From Pseudomonas fragi (GTDB taxonomy: Bacteria > Pseudomonadota > Gammaproteobacteria > Pseudomonadales > Pseudomonadaceae), in NCBI RefSeq assembly GCF_002269505.1, contig NZ_NQKQ01000023.1, forward strand, positions 19,540 through 83,539: 64,000 nt of DNA, given 5' to 3'. Below the pieces are notes generated by a model. That model was not told the origin of the DNA. It saw only the letters and a program-made list of their open reading frames with translations, and ran no database searches. A program made the translations under genes and the position numbers. Positions 1-8,128 of the stretch are shown piece by piece. Numbering within the stretch: the stretch's first letter is position 1; each line of letters opens with the position of its first letter.

Positions 1-1
1 C

Positions 2-766
2 GGAGCAGGGGTGATGCTGACCGGGCTACTGGCCCTGGCAGCCAATATCAGCGGGCAGGGTTCCGCCACACTGTGGATGATCTATGCTGTGGCGGCACTG
101 CTGATGCTGCTGGTGATTCTGCCTGCCCTGCCGCAACCTGCCCCGCCAGCCACCCGGCCCGCAGGGAACCAGGCCGAAGGCCGCCAACCCGGTATTGCCC
201 GCCTGGGAGCGATTTATGGCCTGTATGGCCTGGGCTACATCATCCCGGCGACGTTTTTGTCACAGATGGCCAGCGCACGCTTCCACGGTCAGTGGCAAGC
301 GGACCTTTTCTGGCCTGCATTCGGGCTGTGCGCGGCGACGGGCGTGGTATTGATCAGCTTTCGCCGCCCCCGGCCCACCACCACAGGCTTCTGGCTGATG
401 GGCGGGTTGTGGATTCAAGCGCTTGGTGTACTGGCCTGCCTGCTGCCCGGCGGTACCGGGCTGGCTCTGGGGGTGATCCTGTGCGGCACGCCGTTTCTGG
501 CCTGCATGCCGCTGGTCATGCAGCGCTCACGGGACCTCGCGCCCCACGCTACAGCGCGCAACGCAGCCTTGCTGACCGCCTGCTTCGCCGTGGGCCAGCT
601 CTGCGGCCCATTGCTGGCAGCATTGAGCAGCCATTTCAGCGGCGGCTTGCAACCGGCATTGATCATCGCGGCCAGCGGGCTGCTGCTGGCCGGGGTACTG
701 GCGTGGCAGTCGGTCAGTTCCCCAGCAGAGCGCGAACTTTGCGCCGCACCCACTGCTCGGCGCTGA
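2..766 (+). CDS. MFS transporter, YbfB/YjiJ-like (5' truncated by window edge)
   Basis: The frame is open to the left edge, so the gene starts upstream of the window; only about 255 C-terminal residues are seen. The product is very hydrophobic with about seven to eight predicted membrane segments (for example LWMIYAVAALLMLLVILPAL early, and LIIAASGLLLAGVLAW at the end). The sequence GARLGAIYGLYGLGYIIPATFLSQMA-like stretch around residues 65-90 resembles the middle loop and seventh helix of the YbfB/YjiJ branch of the major facilitator superfamily. It would be an inner-membrane permease of unknown substrate. Its last 53 bases overlap, tail to tail, the end of the EamA transporter on the other strand. 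Family assignment is moderately sure; substrate is unknown. Confidence 0.75.
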   Translation, partial: GAGVMLTGLLALAANISGQGSATLWMIYAVAALLMLLVILPALPQPAPPATRPAGNQAEGRQPGIARLGAIYGLYGLGYIIPATFLSQMASARFHGQWQADLFWPAFGLCAATGVVLISFRRPRPTTTGFWLMGGLWIQALGVLACLLPGGTGLALGVILCGTPFLACMPLVMQRSRDLAPHATARNAALLTACFAVGQLCGPLLAALSSHFSGGLQPALIIAASGLLLAGVLAWQSVSSPAERELCAAPTARR

Positions 767-1643
767 CAAAGGTAATGCCGCACAGCACCAGCACCGCGCC
801 CACCACAAAGTTGATGCTCAGCGGCTCATGCAGCACCAGCACGCCAAAGGTCACCCCGAAGAGCGGGGTCATGAACGAGAACACCGCCAGGTTGGAAGCC
901 ATATAGCGCTTGAGCAGCCAGAACCACACCAGATAACTGAAAAACGACACCACCAGCCCCTGAAACAGCACGCTGGCGACCGCCACGGTGGTCAGGCTGA
1001 CGTGGCCGATCTGGCCGCTGAAAGCGGCTATCAACAGCAGGCCGACAAAACCGACAATCAATTGATAGAACAGGGTCAGGGTCACCGGTGCTTCTGACAA
1101 CCGCGAGCCGCGCACCACCACCGTGGTCGCGCCCCAGGCCATACCGGCCAGAATGGCGTAGGCATCGCCCAGCAGCACGTTGCGATCCATATCGGCAAAT
1201 GACATGCCGCCCGCGAATGAGAAAGCGATCCCGGCAAACGCGAGCAATATCCCCAGCCATTGCAAAGGCCGCAAGCGCTCGCTGGGCAACAGCCAGTTAA
1301 TCCCCAGCGCGGTAAAAATGGGTGCGGTATAGAGAAATACCGACATATGCGCCGCGCTCGTCAATTGCAGGCCTTCGGAGATAAAGAAAAACTCCAGGCC
1401 GAACAGGCTACCCGCCAACAAACCGCCACGCCAGGTGGCAGGCACCTGGCTCCAGCCACCCTTCCAGCAGATCAGCAACCCAACCAACAGAGCTGAAATG
1501 CCGGAGCGCATGGCGGCCTGCATAACGGGTGCAATATCTGGCGCCGCAAGCTTGATGATGACCTGTTGTACACCCCAGATCAGGCACAGCCCCAACATGA
1601 CTTGCAGAGCGAAAGCATCCGTTGCTCGCCGCGAAACACTCAT
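714..1643 (-). CDS. EamA/DMT-family transporter
   Basis: The 309-residue product has ten hydrophobic segments in two halves, the hallmark of the duplicated EamA (drug/metabolite transporter) fold; the first half has the typical LIWGVQQVIIKLAAPDIAP pattern and the second half carries LAGMAWGATTVVVRGS, the matching repeat start. It ends in a basic tail. It should export or import a small metabolite across the inner membrane; the substrate cannot be told from sequence. ATG start at 1643. Its stop lies inside the 3' end of the convergent MFS gene, a 53-base antisense overlap. No operon partner is visible: the next gene on this strand starts at 2119 and ends 71 bases upstream of this start. Confidence 0.88.
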   Translation of the reverse strand: MSVSRRATDAFALQVMLGLCLIWGVQQVIIKLAAPDIAPVMQAAMRSGISALLVGLLICWKGGWSQVPATWRGGLLAGSLFGLEFFFISEGLQLTSAAHMSVFLYTAPIFTALGINWLLPSERLRPLQWLGILLAFAGIAFSFAGGMSFADMDRNVLLGDAYAILAGMAWGATTVVVRGSRLSEAPVTLTLFYQLIVGFVGLLLIAAFSGQIGHVSLTTVAVASVLFQGLVVSFFSYLVWFWLLKRYMASNLAVFSFMTPLFGVTFGVLVLHEPLSINFVVGAVLVLCGITFVSAEQWVRRKVRALLGN

Positions 1644-1714
1644 AGTTCACCCGAAAAAAAGCCATGCCAGAAACGGTCAGGAACAGCACAGAGATTGACG
1701 TGTTGCAGAAAGAG

Positions 1715-2119
1715 TCAGGACGCCCGCTTGCGTGCCGTCCAGTAGCCTGACAGCGCGGCAAGGCAGGTCAATAACCCGCCCCACGCCATGTCCATCAACG
1801 CCAACTGGGCCGACCAGCCTTGCAGGGTCGCCCAGTTGGTCATGTCATAGGTGCCGTAGGCCACCAGCCCGAAGAACGCGCCGCTCAATGCCGCTCTGCG
1901 CGCACTGCCACGGGCCAGTGCCGGCAACACTACAAAAAACACCACGCCCAGCACGTACAACAGATAAAACACGATGGCAGGCCCCCACTTGGGTTGAGCC
2001 AGCATCAGCGTACCCAGCAGTTCTTTGTAAGTAGAACTCATGAGCACGCCAAGCCACAGGCCGTCGAGCACCAGAAAAGCCAGTAACGCACCGATATACG
2101 CCCACACTGCCTTGCTCAT
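1715..2119 (-). CDS. DUF2177 family membrane protein
   Basis: A 134-residue protein with four predicted membrane helices, beginning AYIGALLAFLVLDGLWLG and containing the GAFFGLVAYGTYDMTNWATL motif, which is the signature stretch of DUF2177 proteins. The family has no established function; members are small inner-membrane proteins often found near stress or lipid genes. ATG start at 2119, 22 bases downstream of the CvfB-like gene stop on the same strand, so the two may be cotranscribed. Length is normal for the family. Function is unknown. Confidence 0.85.
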   Translation of the reverse strand: MSKAVWAYIGALLAFLVLDGLWLGVLMSSTYKELLGTLMLAQPKWGPAIVFYLLYVLGVVFFVVLPALARGSARRAALSGAFFGLVAYGTYDMTNWATLQGWSAQLALMDMAWGGLLTCLAALSGYWTARKRAS

Positions 2120-2141
2120 GTCGCCAGCCCCTCGTGTTGGA

Positions 2142-2978
2142 TCAGATCAGTTCGATGCGGTCCGCGTGGATCGCAATCTTGCCTTCCTTGTACAGCGCGC
2201 CAATGGCTTTTTTGAAGTTGCCCTTGCTCACGCCAAAATGATTGCTGATGACTTCAGGGGCACTTTTGTCGCTGACCGCGAGCACACCGTTGTTGTCGCG
2301 CAACTTGCTGAGGATCTTGGAGTTCAGGCTGCTGGCAGCTTCCTGACCGACCGGTTGCAGGCTGAGGCTGATCTTGCCGTCAGCACGGATTTCCTTGATG
2401 TAGCCTTTTTCCTGCTTGCCCGCACGCATGAACTTGAAGATTTCATTCTTGTGGATCAAGCCCCAATGCTTGTTGTTGATCACGGCTTTAAAGCCCATGT
2501 CCGTGGCCTCGGCCACCAACAGATCAACTTCCTGGCCGACCTGGTAATTGGCCGGGGTTTTGTCCAGGTAGCGGTCCAGACGGGCAGTCGCGGTGATGCG
2601 ACGCGTGTGCTTGTCCAGGTAGACGTGCACCACGACATACTCGCCGGCAGTCATCTGACGTTTTTCTTCGGAATACGGCAACAGCAAATCTTTTGGCAAG
2701 CCCCAATCGAGGAATACACCAATGCTATTAACTTCAACCACTTTCAGGCTGGCGAATTCGCCAACTTGAACTTTTGGTTTTTCGGTGGTGGCAATTAACT
2801 TGTCAGCACTGTCCAAATAAACAAAGACGTTGAGCCAGTCTTCATCTTCGCTGGGAATATCTTTGGGAATATAACGATTGGGCAACAGGATTTCACCGTC
2901 GGCCCCGCCGTCCAGATACAAACCGAAGTTTGTATGTTTAACCACTTGCAAACTGTTGTAGCGACCGATTAAAGCCAT
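2142..2978 (-). CDS. CvfB-like S1-domain RNA-binding protein (YitL family)
   Basis: The protein carries several S1-like beta-barrel repeats (starting LIGRYNSLQVVKHTNFGLYL, then VGEFASLKVVEVNSIGVFLD, then VGQEVDLLVAEATDMGFKAV) and ends with a winged-helix domain with ISNHFGVSKGNFKKAIGALY, the architecture of CvfB, an RNA-binding regulator known from Staphylococcus virulence-factor work. It is expected to bind RNA in the cytoplasm; its role in Pseudomonas is not established. The open frame has an ATG five codons upstream at 2993, but the second ATG (2978) has an AGGG ribosome binding site seven to eight bases upstream and is chosen; product 278 residues. The stretch upstream to 3336 is gene-free. 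Confidence 0.88.
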   Translation of the reverse strand: MALIGRYNSLQVVKHTNFGLYLDGGADGEILLPNRYIPKDIPSEDEDWLNVFVYLDSADKLIATTEKPKVQVGEFASLKVVEVNSIGVFLDWGLPKDLLLPYSEEKRQMTAGEYVVVHVYLDKHTRRITATARLDRYLDKTPANYQVGQEVDLLVAEATDMGFKAVINNKHWGLIHKNEIFKFMRAGKQEKGYIKEIRADGKISLSLQPVGQEAASSLNSKILSKLRDNNGVLAVSDKSAPEVISNHFGVSKGNFKKAIGALYKEGKIAIHADRIELI

Positions 2979-3336
2979 GTCCAATACCCTCATTACGTAG
3001 GCGGCATTCTACCCGAGTTTAGGGGGGCAAATTGGAGCGCCGCAGCCCGGTATCCAAAAAATCTGCGAAAGGTTTGATTTATCAGGATTTTCCGTTACCC
3101 CTAGGGTGCCATTCGTCAGCCTGCCGGGGGTAGATCGCCCACCTGCGAACCTCTGAATTCACTTCAAAACCCTACGCTGTTATGAATTAAAACAGCGAGT
3201 TAGCGGATCTTTATGCAACTGGCCGAGCCGTATTGCAAAGCGGCCCTATTATTTTACGAAGATATTTAACAAGCAATTGTCAAGTATTTCAGGTACTATC
3301 GCTGGCCAAGTTATTTTCTACAGGTCAATAGCCGCC
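2979..3336. other. Gene-free stretch between cvfB-like gene and the small SutA-like gene
   Basis: About 358 bases without a supportable gene. It must hold the promoters for the leftward CvfB-like gene and the rightward small protein gene. The right half is AT-rich (for example around 3245-3300), as expected of a promoter/leader, but I could not fit a convincing -35/-10 pair. A TTG-started extension of the small ORF from 3277 exists but lacks a binding site. Confidence 0.5.
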
Positions 3337-3516
3337 ATGCGTGTAAAAGCATCCGCCAGCAAAGCAAAGCCAGCTCCCGCTGTTGAAACCAGTGATTCCA
3401 TCAATGCTCAAATCGAAGCATTCCTGAAATCCGGCGGCGAGATTCAGCAAATCAACAAAGGCGTTAGCGGCCAAACTTTTGGCCCGTCCAAGCAAATCAC
3501 GCTCGGCAAAAAGTAA
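3337..3516 (+). CDS. Small SutA-like protein (59 aa)
   Basis: A 59-residue, lysine- and serine-rich protein. The N-terminus (MRVKASASKAKPAPAVE) is basic and probably disordered; the centre has a short helix and turn, INAQIEAFLKSGGEIQQI at about residues 23-40. This (I/M)xxFLxxGGxIQxI pattern resembles the RNA-polymerase-binding segment of the Pseudomonas regulator SutA (MEEFLSRGGKVQEI, from memory). The link is an inference from a short motif. The ATG at 3337 is preferred over an upstream TTG at 3277 because the low-complexity start and motif spacing fit a short protein, although its ribosome binding site (AGG about 14 bases upstream) is weak. A possible nucleic-acid or polymerase-associated protein. 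Confidence 0.65.
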   Translation: MRVKASASKAKPAPAVETSDSINAQIEAFLKSGGEIQQINKGVSGQTFGPSKQITLGKK

Positions 3517-3710
3517 CACCCCCTCGCGTCATCTGGTCCTTATGCGCTTTGCCCTTCAAGGCGCTAGGACTATCGATTTATCCCCTTTGTTCCCCTGCTG
3601 CTCCCCTGACTCGAATCGATAAATCGACGAACGGAATTTTATTGCCGATTTTCCTGCGTATGCTCCGAAGGCTCTGAATCAAGCCTTTGAGCCCAAATAG
3701 GGAGCCGATC

Positions 3711-4433
3711 ATGCTGACACGGGCGGTTTTGCTGGCCGGCACGCTGCTGACCAGCACCATTGCGGACGCACAGGTGTTCTCCCGCGAACTGGGCGACTTC
3801 GACCTCAAGCTGGCCACCCAGCCCAGCCGTAGCATGGCCCAGGGCCTGGTCAAACCCACAAGTGCAGGCTCGACCTTTCATGGCGGCCTGGACCTGACCC
3901 ACGACAGTGGCTGGTATGTCGGCCAATGGGCGCCCACCATGGGCATCAAGCCAGGCAGCAATCTTGAAGTGGATTCGTACCTGGGCTACAAGCACCCCTT
4001 CGACCAGACCCTGAGCTATGAGCTGGGAGTCATCCATTACAGCTACCCCAAAGTCGATTCACTGGACAGCCAGCAGATCTTTGCCGGCCTCACCGTGCTG
4101 GGCACGCGCTTTGGCGCTGCTTTCAGCAATGACCCGAACCGCCGCGACAGCACCCTGTTTGCCGACCTTGGCGTCAACCAGCCGTTCGGTATCGGCGTGA
4201 GCATGAAATACACCACCCACCAATTGGGCACACCGGTGTCGATTGCCGAGGGCGGCAGCGTGCGTGCATTCAATGACTGGTCGATCAAGTTCTCGCGCCC
4301 CTGGATGGGCATCGACCTGAACCTGATCTACAGCGACTCCAGCCTGGACGGCACCGACTGTTCCGCCTATTCAGGGCAAAACACCCAGTGTGATGGGTTG
4401 CTGACATTTAAAGCCGAGCGGACGTTCTATTGA
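3711..4433 (+). CDS. TorF family putative porin
   Basis: A 240-residue exported protein: signal peptide MLTRAVLLAGTLLTSTIADA, then a beta-strand-rich body with alternating aromatic residues (SGWYVGQWAP, LEVDSYLGYK, SYELGVIHYSYP) and a C-terminal aromatic residue (ending RTFY), as in outer-membrane barrels. It matches the TIGR02001/TorF group of putative outer-membrane proteins; real transport function is not established. The ATG at 3711 with GGGAGC 6-12 bases upstream is chosen over an upstream in-frame start at 3687, which would spoil the signal peptide. Two cysteines near the C-terminus (TDCSAY, TQCDGL) may form a disulfide. A bidirectional terminator follows. Confidence 0.85.
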   Translation: MLTRAVLLAGTLLTSTIADAQVFSRELGDFDLKLATQPSRSMAQGLVKPTSAGSTFHGGLDLTHDSGWYVGQWAPTMGIKPGSNLEVDSYLGYKHPFDQTLSYELGVIHYSYPKVDSLDSQQIFAGLTVLGTRFGAAFSNDPNRRDSTLFADLGVNQPFGIGVSMKYTTHQLGTPVSIAEGGSVRAFNDWSIKFSRPWMGIDLNLIYSDSSLDGTDCSAYSGQNTQCDGLLTFKAERTFY

Positions 4434-4470
4434 ACGTCCCGCTCCCCCGGCGCATCGAATTTGAGGCAAC

Positions 4471-4498
4471 AAAAAACCCGGCGCAGGCCGGGTTTTTT
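4471..4498. terminator. Bidirectional intrinsic terminator
   Basis: Six A residues, stem CCCGGC, loop GCAG, stem GCCGGG, then six T residues. It can stop the TorF gene from the left and the DEAD-box helicase gene from the right, whose stop codons lie 38 and 19 bases away. Confidence 0.92.
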
Positions 4499-4516
4499 GT
4501 GAGCCATGCCAGCGAT

Positions 4517-5863
4517 TTACTCAGCCGCTGGTGCTTCTGGCTTGCGGCGCTTGAGCGGCGCCATGCCGTCTTTGCTGACCAGCGACAGGGCGTCGGTCTT
4601 CGGGCGGTTGGCAATCTTGCGCTTGGTCGGTGCCTTGGCAGCCGACTTCTTCTTGACGCCCTTGGCGTCGGTCTTTTTCTTCTTCACGCCAACAGCCTTA
4701 CCCGAAGCCTTGACGTTTTTCGGGCCGCCGTAGGTACCTTTGACTTCCTTGATGGTACGGCGCTCGAAGCTTTGCTTCAGGTAGCGCTCGACGCTGGACA
4801 TCAGGTTCCAGTCGCCGTGGCAGATCAACGAGATGGCCAGGCCATCATTGCCCGCGCGGCCAGTACGGCCAATACGGTGAACGTATTCGTCGCCGCTGCG
4901 TGGCATATCGAAGTTGATCACCAGATCCAGGCCGTCAACGTCCAGGCCACGGGCCGCCACGTCGGTAGCTACCAGAATCTTGACGCCGCCCTGCTTCAGC
5001 CGATCAATGGCCAGCTTACGGTCCTTCTGGTCTTTTTCACCGTGCAAGACAAACGCTTTGTAGTCCTGAGCCACCAGACGACCGTAGATACGGTCAGCCA
5101 TAGCGCGGGTATTGGTGAAAACGATCGCTTTTTGATACGTCTCGTTTGCCAGCAGCCAGTTAACTATTTGCTCTTTGTGCTGGTTGTGGTCAGCGGTGAT
5201 GATTTGCTGACGCGTGGTAGCGTTCAGCTGGCTGACCTGATTGAGCTGCAAGTGCTCGGCATTGTTCAACACCTTGCCGATCATCTCGCGCAGACCCGAA
5301 CCACCGGTGGTGGCCGAGAACAGCATGGTCTGCTGGCGATTAGGACACTCGTCGACCAGACGCTGGACGTCTTCGGAGAACCCCATGTCGAGCATGCGGT
5401 CGGCTTCGTCGAGCACCAGCACTTCAACTTCTTTCAAGTCCAGGTTGCCAGCGTTCAGTTGCTCCAGCAAACGGCCGGGGGTGCCGATCAGAATGTCCGG
5501 AACCTTGCGCAGCATGGCGGCCTGGACCTTGAAGTCTTCACCGCCGGTGATCAGACCGGACTTGATGAACGTGAACTGCGAAAAACGCTCAACTTCTTTC
5601 AGCGTTTGCTGTGCCAGCTCGCGGGTCGGCAGCAAAATCAACGCTTTGATGCTGACGCGGATTTTAGCTGGACCAATCAGACGATTCAGAATCGGCAGTA
5701 CGAAAGCGGCAGTCTTGCCACTCCCGGTTTGAGCTGTAACCCGCAGGTCACGCCCTTCGAGCGCGAGCGGGATGGCCGCTGCTTGCACAGGCGTAGGCTC
5801 GACAAATTTAAGCTCGGCCACAGCTTTAAGCAGGCGTTCGTGCAGGGCGAAATCGGAAAACAC
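4517..5863 (-). CDS. DEAD-box ATP-dependent RNA helicase (RhlE-like)
   Basis: All superfamily 2 DEAD-box motifs are visible in the 448-residue product: Q motif around PTPVQ (23-27), Walker A AQTGSGKT (44-51), PTRELA (79-84), DEAD (152-155), SAT (184-186), ARGLD (304-308) and HRIGRTGR (329-336). A lysine/alanine-rich tail from about residue 380 on is typical of RhlE-type helicases and probably binds RNA. It unwinds RNA in the cytoplasm, likely in ribosome assembly or decay. The frame extends upstream to an ATG at 5995, but homologs start at the FSDFALHERLL segment; GTG at 5863, with GAGGTAGC upstream, is chosen. It stands alone with its own terminator. Confidence 0.93.
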   Translation of the reverse strand: MFSDFALHERLLKAVAELKFVEPTPVQAAAIPLALEGRDLRVTAQTGSGKTAAFVLPILNRLIGPAKIRVSIKALILLPTRELAQQTLKEVERFSQFTFIKSGLITGGEDFKVQAAMLRKVPDILIGTPGRLLEQLNAGNLDLKEVEVLVLDEADRMLDMGFSEDVQRLVDECPNRQQTMLFSATTGGSGLREMIGKVLNNAEHLQLNQVSQLNATTRQQIITADHNQHKEQIVNWLLANETYQKAIVFTNTRAMADRIYGRLVAQDYKAFVLHGEKDQKDRKLAIDRLKQGGVKILVATDVAARGLDVDGLDLVINFDMPRSGDEYVHRIGRTGRAGNDGLAISLICHGDWNLMSSVERYLKQSFERRTIKEVKGTYGGPKNVKASGKAVGVKKKKTDAKGVKKKSAAKAPTKRKIANRPKTDALSLVSKDGMAPLKRRKPEAPAAE

Positions 5864-6055
5864 GGGTGCTACCTCGAAGAAATACAAAAAATCAGCGGCA
5901 TAGAGTAACGGTTTCGAGCGCCAAGGCCGAGATACTTTGCACGAACGGCATGAAACAAATGGTTTTTTAGGGTCTTTAGTCCAATCAAGGCCCACAAATC
6001 GCCCTGAAGTGCTCTAATCCCATGGCCATTTATCACTTGGATAACGTTTTAGCTT

Positions 6056-7324
6056 ATGGATACTCAACCTCTCTGGAGCCAAATCCAGGACCTGTGGGCC
6101 AACCTGGATCAACATCCGTGGGTCTCGGCCATGCTGGGCCTGATCGTTCTGGTGGGCGTAGCCCTGCTGGCCGGTCACATTGCACGCATTATTGTCCTGC
6201 GCGTGACCAAAATGCTCGGTCGCCAACCGGCCCTGCACTGGATCAATGATTTACGCGAACACAAGGTGTTCCATCGCCTGGCGCAACTGACTCCCTCACT
6301 GATGGTGCAGTTCGGGCGCAATCTGGTGCCGGACATGAGTGACAACGGTCGCCACTTCCTCGGTAACCTGGCGCTGGCCATTACCATTTTTGTCCTTACC
6401 CGCGTCATCAGCTCGCTGCTGGACGCCTTGCTCGATATCTATTCGCGCACCAATTACGCCAAGACCCGGCCGATCAAGGGCTACATCCAGCTGACCAAAA
6501 TGCTGCTGTATGTGTTTTCAGCCATCATCATTGTCGCCACGCTGATCGACCGTTCACCGATGTTGCTGCTGTCAGGGCTGGGGGCGATGTCGGCGGTGAT
6601 CCTGTTGGTCTACAAGGACACTCTGCTGTCGTTCGTGGCCAGCGTGCAGTTGACCAGCAACGACTTGCTGCGGGTCGGCGACTGGATCGAGATGCCTCAG
6701 GTAGGCGCCGATGGCGATGTAATCGATATCACCCTGCACACCGTCAAGGTGCAGAATTTCGACAAGACCATTGTTTCAATCCCGACCTGGCGCTTGATGT
6801 CCGAGTCGTTCAAGAACTGGCGCGGCATGCAGCAGTCCGGCGGCCGCCGGATCAAACGCAGCTTGTTTATTGACGCAAGCGATGTTGCGTTCCTGACCGA
6901 TGAGCAGGAGCAGCGTCTGGAAGGCGTGCGCTTGCTGAGCGATTACCTGCATCGCAAGAAAGCCGAACTCAAAAGCTGGAATGAAGCCCAGGGCAACGTG
7001 GCAGCCATGTCAGCCAACCGTCGGCGCATGACCAACATCGGTACTTTCCGCGCCTATGCCCTCGCCTACCTGAAAAGCCATGCCGATATCCAGCCAAACA
7101 TGACCTGCATGGTGCGCCAGATGCAAACCACGCCTCAAGGCGTACCACTGGAGGTGTACTGCTTTACCCGGACCACGGTGTGGGACGAATACGAGCGCAT
7201 TCAGGGCGATATCTTTGACTATCTGCTGTCAGTGCTGCCCGAGTTCGGTTTAAGCGTGTACCAGCAACCCAGCGGCAACGACCTGCGCAAGGGGTTGTTG
7301 AGCAGGATACCGATCGAAGAGTGA
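6056..7324 (+). CDS. MscS-family mechanosensitive channel, YbdG-like
   Basis: A 422-residue inner-membrane protein: membrane segments at about 22-48, 98-122, 145-165 and 170-190, the last being the pore helix (LLLSGLGAMSAVILLVYKDTLL), followed by the beta-domain with VGDWIEMPQVGADGDVIDI and VSIPTWRLMSESFKNW. The insertion in the C-terminal domain and the total length match E. coli YbdG, a miniconductance channel protecting against osmotic shock, rather than the 286-residue MscS. ATG at 6056; the ribosome binding site is weak. The upstream 190-base gap with the divergent helicase holds both promoters. A REP-containing gap follows. Confidence 0.9.
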   Translation: MDTQPLWSQIQDLWANLDQHPWVSAMLGLIVLVGVALLAGHIARIIVLRVTKMLGRQPALHWINDLREHKVFHRLAQLTPSLMVQFGRNLVPDMSDNGRHFLGNLALAITIFVLTRVISSLLDALLDIYSRTNYAKTRPIKGYIQLTKMLLYVFSAIIIVATLIDRSPMLLLSGLGAMSAVILLVYKDTLLSFVASVQLTSNDLLRVGDWIEMPQVGADGDVIDITLHTVKVQNFDKTIVSIPTWRLMSESFKNWRGMQQSGGRRIKRSLFIDASDVAFLTDEQEQRLEGVRLLSDYLHRKKAELKSWNEAQGNVAAMSANRRRMTNIGTFRAYALAYLKSHADIQPNMTCMVRQMQTTPQGVPLEVYCFTRTTVWDEYERIQGDIFDYLLSVLPEFGLSVYQQPSGNDLRKGLLSRIPIEE

Positions 7325-7358
7325 TGTGCCTAGTCGGCGGCTGAAGGGTACGGGATGC

Positions 7359-7513
7359 GTAGCAAGCTGCCGAAGGCTGCGTTCGGCGTGGTGCGGCACC
7401 CCGACGAAGCCGTCGTCAAATCAAGCGACTCGGTGTATCCGCGATATTGAGTGCTCTGGTTTGACGACGGCTTCGCCGCCGGACGCAGCCTCGTTCATAC
7501 GGCAGCTGCTACG
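7359..7513. repeat. Nested REP-like inverted repeats (BIME)
   Basis: Two nested inverted repeats. The outer arms are GTAGCAAGCTGCCGAAGGCT (7359-7378) and a diverged GGCAGCTGCTACG (7501-7513) with CGCAGCC before it. The inner arms are GACGAAGCCGTCGTCAAA (7403-7420) and TTTGACGACGGCTTCG (7460-7475). This is the arrangement of Pseudomonas REP pairs and sits between two convergent genes, where such elements usually lie. A one-arm relative of the outer repeat lies at 17721. Confidence 0.75.
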
Positions 7514-7526
7514 GGCGGCTACAGGC

Positions 7527-8087
7527 TCAAGCCTGCTTGAACTGCGGGTCGCCAGTGAGTTTGAACAGCAACTCGATGCCCTGCGGCCAGGCGCCGTAGC
7601 CACCATCGCCATTGATATGCCCGGCATTCTCCAGCCACACCAGTTCACTGCCCCAGGCCTGGCTGAACGCCTCGGCACGCTCGCGGCTTACGTAAGGATC
7701 GTTGGTACTGGCTACGGTGATCGCATCAAAAGGCAGGGGATTGAGCGGCATGGGGCTAAAGCCAGTGGTGCCGGCCGGGTAACTTTCGGCCTCGGTATCA
7801 CTTGGCGCCACCAGCAGCGCCCCACGTACGCGCCTTGCCTCCTTGGGGTGCTGCTGGGCCCAGCGGGCTATCAGCGTGCACGCCAGGCTATGCCCCACCA
7901 GCACCACAGGGCGCTCGCTCTTGGTGATCTTTTTATGCAGGTTCTGCACCCAGTCAATACAGACCGGGGTTTCCCAATCATCCTGCCTGACCCGGTGCAA
8001 ACCGCTGTAGCGCTGCTCCCAGTGAGATTGCCAATGCTCTGTTCCTGAGTTGAACAGGCCCGGCAAGATCAACACCCTGACTGTCAT
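7527..8087 (-). CDS. RBBP9/YdeN-family serine hydrolase
   Basis: A 186-residue alpha/beta hydrolase of the RBBP9/YdeN group (DUF1234-like). Visible features are the N-terminal strand VRVLILPGLFNSGTEHWQSHWE, the nucleophile elbow GHSLAC with serine near residue 67, the acid in TNDPYV, and the catalytic histidine in AGHINGDGGYG near the C-terminus. It probably hydrolyses a small ester in the cytoplasm; the substrate is unknown. ATG start at 8087. The upstream EamA gene on the same strand ends 41 bases away, so they could be cotranscribed. Length is normal for the family. Confidence 0.9.
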   Translation of the reverse strand: MTVRVLILPGLFNSGTEHWQSHWEQRYSGLHRVRQDDWETPVCIDWVQNLHKKITKSERPVVLVGHSLACTLIARWAQQHPKEARRVRGALLVAPSDTEAESYPAGTTGFSPMPLNPLPFDAITVASTNDPYVSRERAEAFSQAWGSELVWLENAGHINGDGGYGAWPQGIELLFKLTGDPQFKQA

Positions 8088-8128
8088 TCCGACTCTCCCT
8101 TAAGGCGATAGATGGACTGAGGTTGACC

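Noticed and set aside
4430..5908. 492-codon plus-strand frame opposite the DEAD-box helicase
   Set aside because: The minus strand has every helicase motif; the plus frame is a GC-driven shadow.
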